DNA from: Tillandsia leiboldiana
Taxonomy: Eukaryota; Streptophyta; Magnoliopsida; Poales; Bromeliaceae
Direction of reading: 5' to 3'
Length of the DNA stretch: 64,000 nt
Assembly: GCA_029204045.2 (NCBI GenBank)
Contig: JAQNDB010000480.1
Location: forward strand, 17,889 to 81,888
Of this stretch, positions 1-10,410 are shown piece by piece. Numbering within the stretch: the stretch's first letter is position 1; each line of letters starts with the position of its first letter. The notes beneath the pieces were generated by a model that was given only the letters and a program-made list of their open reading frames with translations, searched no databases and had not been told where the DNA came from. The position numbers and the translations under genes are program-made.

Positions 1-3000
1 GTGTTGGAGGCGGTCAGCTATGTGGCCGCCTGCCCGATCAATCTAGGACGACTGGCTTGTCCGGGGGATTTGGTGGTAATCCCCCTGAAGGAGTATGACG
101 TAGTGCTGGGCATGGATTGGCTCTCATTGTACCAAGTGCTCATCGATTGTGAGAAGCGGATGGTACAATTGCAAGAGCCGAGCTTTCCTGAGAATATGTA
201 CCTGGCGTGTAAGAGCATTTCCTTCCCAGCAATCATCTCATCGGCGAGGGCTAGAAGATTGGTGGAAGGCGGGTGCGTGGCCTACCTGGCCTCGGTGGAC
301 CTGGTGACACGACCCTCGGCGACACCTTCAGACATTGCGGTGGTGAGGGATTTCCCCGATGTCTTCCCGACGGAACTGCCCGGGATACCCCCTGAACGAG
401 AGGTTGTTTTACCTATCGAACTCGTACCGGGTACCCAACCGATCACAAAGGCGCCCTACCGAATGGCCTTCGCGGAGTTAAAGGAGCTTAAGGCGCAAGT
501 GGAGGACCTCTTGGACAAAGGATTTATCAGACCGAGTGTGTCACCCTGGGGTGCACCAGTACTCTTTGTACGGAAGAAAGACGGAAGCCTGCGCCTCTGC
601 ATCGACTACAGGGGGATAAACAAGGTTACTGTGAAGAATAAGTACCCCCTGCCCAGAATTGACGACCTCTTCGACCAGCTGCGAGGAGCAACGGTGTTCT
701 CAAAGATCGATCTGCAATCGGGCTACCATCAGCTCCGGGTTCGGAACGAAGATATTCCAAAGACCGCCTTCCGGACCCGGTACGGCCACTACGAGTTCAC
801 GGTTATGCCGTTCGGACTTACGAACGCCCCCGCCGTCTTCATGGACATGATGAACCGGATCTTCAGACCTTTCTTGGACCGATTCATAGTGGTCTTCATC
901 GACGACATCCTGATCTATTCAACCACCGACGAGGAGCACGAGGACCATTTACGAACGATTCTCCAAACCCTCAGGGAACAGAGGTTGTTCGCGAAGCTCA
1001 AGAAGTGTGAATTCTGGCTACGAGAGGTGGGTTTCCTAGGGCACGTGATCTCGGCAGAGGGAATCGCCGTGGACCCCAAGAAGGTGGAATCGGTGATCGA
1101 CTGGCAACCACCGACGACAGTGACGGAGATCCGCAGCTTCTTGGGACTGGCGGGATATTATAGACGCTTCGTCGAGGGTTTCTCGAAGATTGCAGCCCCT
1201 TTAAACCGGTTGACCAAGAAAGGGGAGAAGTTTCTATGGACGGCTAAGTGCCAAGAGAGCTTCGAAGAACTTAAAAGGAGGCTAACCAGGGCGCCTATAC
1301 TGGTACTACCAACGCCCGGAGAGGATTATGAAGTGTACTGCGACGCATCGAGGATCGGCCTTGGGGGTGTTTTGATGCAACAGGGGAAAGTAATAGCCTA
1401 TGCATCCAGGCAGCTGAAGGATTACGAAAAGAACTACCCGATTCATGATTTGGAACTGGCTGCAGTGGTCTTCGTTTTAAAGTTATGGAGACACTATCTC
1501 TTTGGTGTCCACTGTAACGTCTTTTCAGACCACCAAAGTCTCAAGTATCTGTTCACCCAAAAGGAGCTAAATTTGCGGCAGAGGCGGTGGCTTGAATTGT
1601 TGAAGGATTACGATCTAACAATCCAATACCACCCCGGGAAGGCAAACGTGGTGGCGGACGCTTTAAGCAGGAAGGGGCAACCGGAGGAGGCGTCGGCACG
1701 CGCGATAACTGAGCAGAGCACCCTGATCGCGGAATTCTCACGACTGAGGTTGGAGGTGGTATCAGCGGGCACTGTTGCTCGACTCACAGCGTTGGTGGTC
1801 AAGCCGACGCTTTTCGAGAAAATCCGAGAAGGACAACTGACAGACCCGCACTTACAGCTCGTGCGAGACAAGATCCACCCGAACCAGGAGAACGACTTTG
1901 CAGTGGGAAGTGACGGCGTCTTGCGGTTCCGTGGGTGTTTCTGTGTACCGGATTCGCCGGAATTGAAGGAGGAGATTCTGACAGAGGCACACCGCGCCCC
2001 TTATGCGGCGCATCCGGGGGGCACGAAGATGTACAGGGACCTCAATCAGACCTTCTGGTGGCCCAAGTTGAAGGGGGATGTGACACGACATGTAGCTCAT
2101 TGCCTGGTATGCCAGCAGATAAAAGCAGAGCATCAGCGGCCGGCGGGAAAATTACAGCCCTTACCGGTGCCGAAGTGGAAGTGGGATCAGATCACTATGG
2201 AATTCGTCACCAGGTTCCCACGTTCACAGCAGGGGCACGACGCGATCTGGGTCATTGTGGACCGGCTAACCAAGTCAGCACATTTCCTACCCATCCACAC
2301 AACCTGGACCAGAGAGCAGTTGGCTCAAGTCTACCTCAGCGAGATCGTGAGACTGCACGGAGTGCCGGCATCGATCACCTCGGATAGAGACACCCGCTTC
2401 GTCTCGAAGTTTTGGCAAAGTCTACAGCAAGCCCTGGGGACCAAGCTACACTTCAGCACAGCTTTTCACCCTCAGACGGACGGACAGTCGGAGCGAGTGA
2501 TTCAGACCCTCGAGGACCTGCTACGCGCCTGTGTACTTGACTGGGGAGTCGGTTGGGCACGCTACCTACCCCTCGTGGAATTCGCATACAACAATAGCTA
2601 CCAGGCCAGCATCCAAATGGCACCCTACGAAGCCTTGTATGGGAGACGCTGCCGATCCCCGATCTGTTGGGACGACTTAGGTGAACGGAAATTCCTGGGA
2701 CCCGACTTGGTGGAAGAGACTGAAGAGAAGGTGCGCCTCATCAGGCGGCGGTTACTGACCGCCCAAAGCCGACAGAAGAGCTACGCAGACCGACGGCGCC
2801 GCGATTTGGAATTTCAAGTGGGGGAACACGTGTTCTTACGGGTCTCGCCATCCAGAGGGATCAAGCGTTTCGGGCTGAAGGGCAAGTTGAGCCCACGGTT
2901 TGTGGGGCCTTTTGAGATCTTGGAGCGCATAGGCCCAGTGGCATACCGCCTTGCCCTACCCCCTAACCTCGACCGGGTCCACAACGTCTTCCACGTGTCC

Positions 3001-3249
3001 ATGCTCCGGAAATATCTATCCGACCCGTCACACGTGTTGGACGTCTCCACATTCGAGCTCAAGGAGGATCTAAGCTTCGAGGAAACCCCCGTGCATATCC
3101 TAGCAAGAGAAAACAAAGCGCTGCGGAACCGAGTCATCCCCTACGTGAAGGTGCTCTGGAGCAACCAGGAGGAACGAGAAGCAACATGGGAGCTGGAATC
3201 TAAGATGAGGGAGTGCTACCCCGACCTCTTCACCACCACCCGGGTTTGA
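1..3249 (+). CDS. pol: Ty3/gypsy (Tekay/Del chromovirus) pol polyprotein, 5'-truncated by window edge
   Basis: Open frame of 1082 codons entering from the left edge, so gag and most of the protease lie outside. Visible in order: protease tail (GMDWL, residues 36-40); reverse transcriptase with KIDLQSGYHQ near 235 and catalytic FIDD at 299-302; RNase H beginning YCDAS (Asp 448); integrase zinc finger (His 664, His 671, Cys 701, Cys 704); integrase core with SDRD (Asp 795) and DGQSER (Glu 831), 35 residues apart as in DD(35)E; then a C-terminal chromodomain-like tail with EREATWE (about 1027-1080). The position that is normally Asp in the family's MDF motif is Glu 734 (MEF). By family knowledge the product is cut into PR, RT-RH and IN, which copy the RNA and insert the cDNA. 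No stop or frameshift is seen, but E734 makes integrase activity doubtful. The 3' LTR follows at once, so the element is in plus orientation. Confidence 0.95.
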   Translation: MLEAVSYVAACPINLGRLACPGDLVVIPLKEYDVVLGMDWLSLYQVLIDCEKRMVQLQEPSFPENMYLACKSISFPAIISSARARRLVEGGCVAYLASVDLVTRPSATPSDIAVVRDFPDVFPTELPGIPPEREVVLPIELVPGTQPITKAPYRMAFAELKELKAQVEDLLDKGFIRPSVSPWGAPVLFVRKKDGSLRLCIDYRGINKVTVKNKYPLPRIDDLFDQLRGATVFSKIDLQSGYHQLRVRNEDIPKTAFRTRYGHYEFTVMPFGLTNAPAVFMDMMNRIFRPFLDRFIVVFIDDILIYSTTDEEHEDHLRTILQTLREQRLFAKLKKCEFWLREVGFLGHVISAEGIAVDPKKVESVIDWQPPTTVTEIRSFLGLAGYYRRFVEGFSKIAAPLNRLTKKGEKFLWTAKCQESFEELKRRLTRAPILVLPTPGEDYEVYCDASRIGLGGVLMQQGKVIAYASRQLKDYEKNYPIHDLELAAVVFVLKLWRHYLFGVHCNVFSDHQSLKYLFTQKELNLRQRRWLELLKDYDLTIQYHPGKANVVADALSRKGQPEEASARAITEQSTLIAEFSRLRLEVVSAGTVARLTALVVKPTLFEKIREGQLTDPHLQLVRDKIHPNQENDFAVGSDGVLRFRGCFCVPDSPELKEEILTEAHRAPYAAHPGGTKMYRDLNQTFWWPKLKGDVTRHVAHCLVCQQIKAEHQRPAGKLQPLPVPKWKWDQITMEFVTRFPRSQQGHDAIWVIVDRLTKSAHFLPIHTTWTREQLAQVYLSEIVRLHGVPASITSDRDTRFVSKFWQSLQQALGTKLHFSTAFHPQTDGQSERVIQTLEDLLRACVLDWGVGWARYLPLVEFAYNNSYQASIQMAPYEALYGRRCRSPICWDDLGERKFLGPDLVEETEEKVRLIRRRLLTAQSRQKSYADRRRRDLEFQVGEHVFLRVSPSRGIKRFGLKGKLSPRFVGPFEILERIGPVAYRLALPPNLDRVHNVFHVSMLRKYLSDPSHVLDVSTFELKEDLSFEETPVHILARENKALRNRVIPYVKVLWSNQEEREATWELESKMRECYPDLFTTTRV

Positions 3250-3267
3250 GTTTCGAGGACGAAACTC
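3248..3267 (+). other. 8-bp hairpin (GAGTTTCG-AGGA-CGAAACTC) overlapping the pol stop
   Basis: Perfect inverted repeat: arm 3248-3255, loop AGGA 3256-3259, arm 3260-3267. It starts inside the TGA stop (3247-3249) and lies about 20 nt before the inferred polypurine tract and 3' LTR. The same core hairpin sits at the same place in elements B, D, F and, with one base missing, H. Confidence 0.75.
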
Positions 3268-4027
3268 GTTTTTTAGAGGTGAGTGGTGTGATAATCGCGG
3301 CTTTATTTGTCTTTCTAGACTTTCCTTTGAATTCTTGTTGATCCGCTTTTCGACTAAGGGGTCCAGGGGTGAATTATTTTTTCTTTATCTCTGGGCAGAC
3401 TGTCGGGGCTCGCGGGTATTTTTAGACAATAGAGCTCGCGAAGTGGGAAACGGGGGCGAAATCGGTTCTGGATTCTGACCCCGGAATCTCCCAGAATAAA
3501 TTCCGGAAGTTGGCAGCAGTTCAGGCGACTTACACGTTCTTCGAGGCGGACCGGACCCAGGTTCGCACCCAAACTCATTTCGCCAAGATTGAATTGCTTT
3601 TTGGGACTTAGGGTTAAGTTCCCGTGTACGGGCGGCTATTCTTTTAATTCGTTGGTGTAGGTTCAGATTTAGCCCCCCCTACCGTTCCTCTCACCTCTGT
3701 TACATCGCAACTTGAAGAAGGACAAGAAACCGCCCCTCCCAAACCCTCCTCTTCCCATCTGATCGGCGCGAGGAACCGCGGCGGAACGATCGAGGAACGG
3801 GAAGAACACCGCGCACCTCCGGAACCGGGCACGCAAGAACGGGATAATCCTCTTCTCTCCCTCCCTCTTCATCGGCGAGTCGGAGGCGCATTGGTTCTGT
3901 GAGTTTTTATTTGTAGCTAGGGTTTCTTTCGGATCGTCGCACGGGAAGGGGGGGAGACGGTACACCCCGGCCGGCCGCACCACCGCCGTCGCGAGGCGCC
4001 CTTGCGCGCAGGGCTAGGGCACCGGGT

Positions 4028-4290
4028 GTGCGGGTCTGGCACCCGCGCGGGCCTGGGCGCCGCGCGGGGTCGCCCGTGCGTGCGGGTCTGGCACTCGCGC
4101 GGGCCTGGGCACCGCGCGGGGTCGCCCGTGCGTGCGGGCTGGGCGCCCGCGCGGAGCCTGGGCGCCGCGCGGGGCCGCCCGTGCGTGCGGGCTGGGCGCC
4201 CGCGCGGGACCTGGGCGCCGCGCAGGGCAGCCCGTGCGTGCGGGCTGGGCGCCCGTGCTGGACCGGGGCGCCGCGCGGGGGGCCAGGCAC
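4028..4290. repeat. GC-rich tandem repeat, 52-53 bp unit, five copies, in LTR U3
   Basis: Units start with GTGCGGGYYTGG at 4028, 4080, 4132, 4185 and 4238, a period of 52-53 bp. Each contains GCGCGGGCCTGGGC-like and GCCCGTGCGTGCGG-like segments. A shorter duplication built on CGCCGCCTCGGGTTCCGACT follows at about 4380-4440. The long overlapping frames here come from GC bias and I do not call genes. Confidence 0.85.
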
Positions 4291-5022
4291 CGAGCAGGGC
4301 CGCCGCTGTCAGGGAGCCGTGCGGGCCTCACACCGCACGGAGCCTGATACGCGTGCGACCAACGCGGCAGCACGGTCGCCGCCGCCTCGGGTTCCGACTC
4401 GGCCGCCGCCTCGGGTTCCGACTCGGCCGCCGCCGCCGCCGTCGAACCCGAGAGCCCCGTTCCACGACGGGACCCGAATATCTGTTCTTGTTCCTTGTAT
4501 TATGTTTGGTAGTCGCTGACTTCTTCCCGGTGGATTTTGTAGTTTCGGGGAGCGCACCGGGACACGGGGGGTAGCGCTTTGATCATCGCTCGTAGAGGTG
4601 GGTTTATACTCTTAAATCTTAACATTTAATTCTATCATGTTGGACGGGGTCATCCTTAAGTGTACTTGGGTTAAACATGGTAGGGAGGCATCATTTATTC
4701 GTTATGGCTTTACGGTTCTCGTGATTAGATATACATATTGTTTCATGTCGCTCTCATGCACGTATAGGAGTATGCTGTGAATATATATATATATTGTTTC
4801 ATATGGTTCTCATGCACGGATATGTATATGTTATTTCATACGGTTTTCATACATTGATATATATATATGGTTCACGGTTACTATGCTCGGCTGCAACACG
4901 CGCACCCGCGGTTTGGCCACCGCAAAGGGTGTGCTTTTCCGGAAAAGTGGTCCATGACCCGTGTATACCCACAGGACGGCGTGGGGCCTCTTTAGTTGTG
5001 GGGCTTGGATGCGCCAAGGTGT

Positions 5023-5132
5023 GAGCGGTGCGACCCGTCGGTTTAGTTGTCCGACGTGGGAGCGGTGCGACCCATTCGGTTTAGTTGTCCGACTTGGGCG
5101 CGGTGCGATTCGTCGGTTTAGTTGTCCGACGG
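5023..5132. repeat. 37-38 bp tandem repeat, three copies
   Basis: Three consecutive units built on GAGCGGTGCGACCCGTCGG followed by TTTAGTTGTCCGAC, within the 3' LTR after the GC-rich block. Copies differ at a few bases. Confidence 0.8.
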
Positions 5133-5540
5133 GATCGGGTATTGCAGGTTTACAGGTGTTTGATATTACTTTTCCCTTGCGGGGGTGGTTGCTCCGGATA
5201 GACTACGGTTGGACGTTTTCTTTACCTGATATATTATTATCAATTTTTGTTTAGTCGCTGACTTCCCACTTTGCGACAGGGTCCTACAGGGGGGAGAGTT
5301 AGGCGACGGTGAGGCCACGGCTAGAGGTTTCTGGTCTCAGGAGACCGGAACAGTACTTTACTCTTTACTTTCGCATTCCATTTATTATTTGTAGACTGTG
5401 GATGGTTCTCGATACCCTCGTGGGGTCGGTGTGGATGTTGGTACGGTGACAATTGAACTGTTTAGTTTTCTTTACATTTCTGTGGGCCGCTTTGGAAAAT
5501 AAAATAGCAAATAAAAGAACAGATTGCGAAAACTATTATT

Positions 5541-5730
5541 TCAAAACTCGGGTGCCGTGTGGGCACCGTTTTCAAAACCTTGTGGAATTATGGTTTGCGA
5601 AAATGGATTTCAAAACCTAAGTGTCGTGTGGGCACTGTTTTCAAAACCCTGAGTTTATGTTGCTTTCAAAAACGGTTTTCAAAGTATGGGTGCCGGGTGG
5701 GCGCCGTTTCAACAACCGTGGGTTTTATCC
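5541..5730. repeat. 69-bp tandem repeat, three degenerate copies
   Basis: Units begin TCAAAA at 5541, 5610 and 5679, each followed by a variant of GGGTGCCGTGTGGGCACCG. The segment GTGCC...GGCAC can itself fold as a short hairpin. Solo LTR G holds a single related copy at about 55055-55100, so the copy number differs between the two LTRs. Confidence 0.7.
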
Positions 5731-6001
5731 TTTCAAACTAATCGGCCGTGAGTTAATTCAGCATATTGTGAATGGTTGTATGAAGTGGATTGTTGTGATT
5801 GAATGTTTACTCATTATTGAACATTGTACAAACCGCGACGCCGTGCATATACAGGGGAGACTCTGTCCGTTTGTAGAGTGATCCTGTATATGCGGCGGAT
5901 CTGGGCACGCGCCGGGGAAGAAGTTTTTCAAATGAAAAAAAAGAAAGAGTACATCCCTTTTGTAATCCGTTTCCGCTAAATTAATCCCCCGGGGCGTGAC
6001 A

Positions 6002-7415
6002 TCAATTGCATGATTTTCGAAAATCCTTATTATATGCCCTAAAACCGAAATTTTAGAAAACGAAGCCTAAAAATTCGTTAAACAGGAGAATACCTAGCAT
6101 ATAATCAAAACTAATCTACCCAGAGTTCTTATTTCAAAAGAAATTTGACCAAAAACCATCCACAAACGAAATTGATCCAAGAAATTCATCACGTTTGAGG
6201 AGGAAAAGAGAAAAATGGTGAAAAACCGAGATTTTGATCAATAAAACTTACTTGTATTCGAAGAACTTGAGTTTGGAAAGCTCCAAGGTGCAATAGTTCT
6301 AGAGAGAGAGGCTCTAGAGACTTGAGAACAAAAGATTAAGGTAAAAGAAATCAAAACCCTCTTGTTCTTATTAAAACCCTAGCCGTGATCCGGATCGGAT
6401 CGAGATTTCGATCCGGATCGGCCAGCCGCAGGAAAAAGCCTGCGTTCGGGATCCGGATCATCTTGCCCGATCCGGATCGGCTCCAACTTTTTCTTCAGAA
6501 AAATTTCAGAGAAATTCAAGAAAAACCAGAAAAAGATTGTAAGCACAATTGTGTATCAACTTTAAACAAAAATCATCGTTTCATACAACAAGAATTAGAT
6601 TATGCCAAATCTATCAATAATATCCAAAAATGAAACGAGAATTTACAAAAATTAAATCCCTTAAAGTTGAACACCCTCAATTACATCTAACTTGATCTTA
6701 TGAGTAATGCCTCTATCAAATCATCAGTTCGGTAAAGAAAATGAAATACAAAGATCAATAGATGTTTGAAGTCCCAAATATGGTAGATAATTTATCTAGA
6801 CAGTCTGTTGAAGAGAGTGGCTCTTTGAGCATCTTTCTTTAAAATCCCACCTTATACCAACCTTGAAATTTGACGGAGTCAAGTATTTCAACATGCATTT
6901 TACTTAATCAAAAATTGAACAACCATGCTTGGTATACATGTGGTAGCTGCACACAATACTCGGACGACCGAGGTGGTAGCTCTTTCCTCCATGTGGTGGT
7001 AGTTTTCACACTCCTCATTGGGATGTAACTCTTTCCACATCTTTTGAGCATTTTACATTTCTTTGACTCCCCCTCAATTGGCTATCAATTATTTAAGATA
7101 TAAAGTATTCAACCAAAAATTGATCTCGATTTCATACTCGACTAAGCAGTCAAATAAGATAATGACTATACCAAGAGATCATTGAGAGAGAAATTGACTT
7201 TGATCACTTAGAAGATGATTTAATTAACATAAATGATCATTGCAACAGTGAAATATTATGATGGCAAAAGCATAATAAATTTCTAAATGTGCGAACAGAT
7301 GCAATTAAAGTCAATTATGATATATGCTCAATTAGTGTCCTATGTACAAACATAGATAATGAACAAAACAAAACAAAAACAAAACCTATCCTAAGCAAAG
7401 GTTTCAAAAAGAAGT
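6002..7415 (-). other. Sirevirus A 3' non-coding region with possible divergent LTR remnant
   Basis: AT-rich, non-coding, lying downstream of the minus-strand Sirevirus pol. A purine tract (minus-strand TTGAGGGGGAG, about 7068-7080) resembles the repeated polypurine tracts known after Sirevirus pol. At 6386-6483 there are two pairs of GATCCGGATC palindromes, as in the U3 of the other Sirevirus LTRs here. However, neither end of A's right-hand LTR (TGTTGGGTTATA or TTCCGTAACA) is found. The left LTR may be a different subfamily, truncated by the 1-6001 element, or deleted. An LTR edge at GTTGAACA (6673) is only a guess. No gene seen. Confidence 0.5.
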
Positions 7416-10410
7416 TTATTTCAAGGAAAGCATTCCAATTGCTTTTCGCAAATGAATAAAATGTTTTTGATCCAAAGGTTTTGTTAAAATGTCAGCTAAT
7501 TGATCCTCAGTTGAAATATATGAAAGTTGAAGAGTATTTGATTCAACTAGCTCTCTAAGAAAATGATATCTAAGTTCAATATGTTTTGATCTAGAGTGCA
7601 ACACAGGGTTTTTAGAAATGTTAATTGCACTTGTGTTGTCACAAAGAATTGTTACCGAAGATGCTGAAATCCGGAAGTCGCTCAACACACTTTTCATCCA
7701 AATGAGTTGGGTTGAACAACTACCCGCTGAAATGTATTCCGCTTCGGCAGTCGAGAGTGCTATGCAATTCTGCTTTTTACTGTGCCATGCAACAAGGCAA
7801 TGGCCGAGATAGAAGCATGCACCACTCGTGCTTTTCCGATCATCCACTGATCCTGCCCAATCGGCATCTGAGTATCCAACAATATCCAAACTTGTTCCCA
7901 TAGGATACCAAATTCCGAAATTAATTGATCCTTTGATGTACCGGATGATCCTTTTCACCGCTTTCAGGTGAACCTCCTTTGGTGCTGATTGATATCTCGC
8001 GCAAATCCCAACACTAAAGGATATATCCGGGCGACTAGCCGTGAGGTAAAGTAGACTTCCAATCATACTTCGATACAGTTTCTTGTCTACATTCTCACTT
8101 TGTGATTCACTTCCAAGTCCCTTGTGGCTAGTTCCCATTGGAGTCGGAAAATCCTTCGAATTTTCTAAGTCAAACTTTTTAACCAACTCCATTGCATACT
8201 TGGATTGACTCAAGTGAATACCTTCATCATTTTGTTTAATTTGCAATCCAAGAAAATAAGTCAATTCGGCCATCATGGACATCTCAAATTCGCTTTCCAT
8301 GGTTTCCGCGAATTTAGAAGCATCATTATCTCTTGTTGCGCCAAATACAATGTCATCGACATAGATTTGTGCTACAATGAAATTGCTTTGATAATGCTTC
8401 ACAAAGAGAGTCCTGTCAGCTCCCCCTCGAGTATAGCCCTTCTCCAAAAGGTGCTTTGTCAACCTTTCGTACCATGCTCGCGGTGCTTATTTCAGACCGT
8501 AAAGAGCCTTTTTCAAACGAAAAACATGGTTAGGTTGTTTATGGTCTACAAAACCTTTCGGTTGAGCCACATAAACTTCCTCATTTAAAAACCCATTTAG
8601 AAACGCGCTCTTAACATCCATTTGAAATAATTTGATTTTAAAATGACAAGCAATTGCAAATAGTATACGAATGGACTCGAGTCTAGCTACAGGGGCGAAT
8701 GTTTCATCAAAGTCTATACCTTCTACTTGAGAGTAGCCTTGAGCAACTAATCGTGCCTTGTTCCTGATGATAGTACCATCCTCATTTTTCTTGTTCTTGA
8801 AAATCCATTTGGTACCTATCACATTATGTTGCTTTGGAGGCTTCGTTAATTTCCAGACTTTGTTTCGCTCAAATTGATGGAGCTCTTCCTGCATTGCTTT
8901 AATCCAGTAGTCATCCTGAGGAGCTTCATCTATGTTCTTTGGTTCGATTAAAGATACGTAGCAAGCGAATCCACAAACCAACTGCCTCCGAGTTCTAACT
9001 CCTTCTTGTGGATCCCCAATAATATTCGATTCCGGATGATCCTTGAAGATTCGTAGTGTTTGTTGAAACGGAGTACTCGGAGGTACATGAGATGATTCCT
9101 GCACATCAGATAAACTTGAAGAACCATTAGATGCATCATTAATATTGGAAGTATTATTATGAGAAGATGCAGTGGCAGGTGAATCATCATCTAGAGAGAT
9201 ATCGAGGGTAGATTTTCCAGATCCAAAGTGAAAAGCTTCATCTACTTTAACATTTATAGATTCTACAATCGTCTTAGATTCCAAGTTAAAAACTCGATAT
9301 GCTCTACTATTTGTAGAATACCCCAAGAATATCCCTTCGACACTTCGAGAGTCAAACTTTCCAAGATTTTCACGGTCACGTAAAATGTAACACCGACTCC
9401 CGAAGATGCGAAAATATTTGATGTTGGGTTTTCTACCATACCATAGTTCATATGGTGTATTTAACGTTCCCGGGCGCAAATAAACTCGATTAATTACATA
9501 GATTGCAGTGTTCACAGCTTCAGCCCAAAAATGTAGCGGTAAATTCCGGCTGTGAAGCATAACACGTGCCATCTCTTGAACAACCCTGTTTTTGCGCTCG
9601 ACAACACCATTCTGTTGAGGTGTATAGGGTGCAGAGAATTCATGCTTAATACCGTTTGAAGTGCAAAAGTCAATGAATTTAGAGTTAACGAATTCTCCAC
9701 CTCTATCACTTCTAACACGAATGATCTTTTCATTCTTTTCAATCATAATACGAAGGCAAATCTCGTGAAAAGAATCAAAAGTATCAGCTTTCTCTTTTAA
9801 AAATGCTACCCAAGAATACCGAGAGAAATCATCAATCATCAAGAAAATATACCATTTACCTCCCAAAGATGGTTGACGAGTTGGCCCCATTAAATCCATG
9901 TGTAAAAGTTCCAAAGGCCGTTTTGTACCAACGTGGTTCAAGTTCTTGTGTGCAGTCCTGGACTGTTTTCCCTTTTGGCAACCACCACACACAATGTTTT
10001 GTTTAAATAAAAGTTTTGGAACCCCCTTGACCACGTCCTTGTTTGAAATTCTAGCAAGTTCCTTAAAATTTATGTGAACTAGCCTTTCATGCCAAATTGT
10101 TTCATTATTCAAAGAAACTAGATTACATTTTTCTGAAATTTTATTAGGAATAACATAGCAATTGTTTTCAGATCTAACCCCTTTTAAAAAGAAGACATGG
10201 TCCTTATCAGTTACAACACATTCAACAGATGAAAAGTTAACAGAAAAGCCATTGTCGCAAAGTTGACTTATGCTTATGAGGTTAGTCTTAAGACCATCAA
10301 CAAATAACACATTATTTAGAACCGGGCCATCTGGAATAGCTACTGTTCCTTTTCCACCAATTTTGGAAGATCGACCGTCTCCGAAAACAACGAGTCCTCC
10401 GGAGATTTTC
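7416..10410 (-). pseudogene. pol: Sirevirus A pol, 3' portion: integrase, reverse transcriptase, RNase H; one nonsense codon
   Basis: Reading leftward: end of the linker after protease (to about 10300), GAG-pre-integrase zinc finger (HERLVH ... CGGCQKGKQ), integrase core (HMDLMGP, VRSDRGGEF, PQQNGVVERKNR), copia reverse transcriptase (ARLVAQGYSQ, MDVKSAFLNG, YVDD at 8351-8362) and RNase H (YSDADWAG, LSTAEAEY, DILTKPL). The frame is open except for a TAA at 8487-8489, where the family motif KALYGLKQAPRAWY has Gln, so CAA became TAA by one C-to-T change; the frame then continues to the natural stop at 7416. The upstream half (gag-PR) is at 20878-23005, separated by gypsy element B with TSD TTTTC; the reading frame joins exactly across that insertion. 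Clade assignment to Sirevirus rests on family motifs I recognise, not on a tree. Confidence 0.9.

Larger units (their letters stand above)
3287..6001 (+). mobile_element. 3' LTR of the Tekay element at 1-3249
   Basis: Starts TGTGATAATCG after a weak purine-rich tract (about 3271-3286) and ends GGGGCGTGACA, the terminal sequence shared by the gypsy LTRs in this window. About 2.7 kb. It holds an AT-rich 5' part, a very GC-rich block (about 4000-4480), AT microsatellite (about 4780-4870) and three tandem-repeat tracts annotated separately. Its U5 end resembles solo LTR G, so they belong to related families. The start is less certain than the end because the 5' LTR is outside the window. The TSD would be TCAAT (6002-6006) but cannot be checked. 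Confidence 0.8.

Noticed and set aside
1..3249. Possible integrated plant pararetrovirus (caulimovirus)
   Set aside because: The frame contains an integrase and is followed by an LTR, which caulimoviruses lack.
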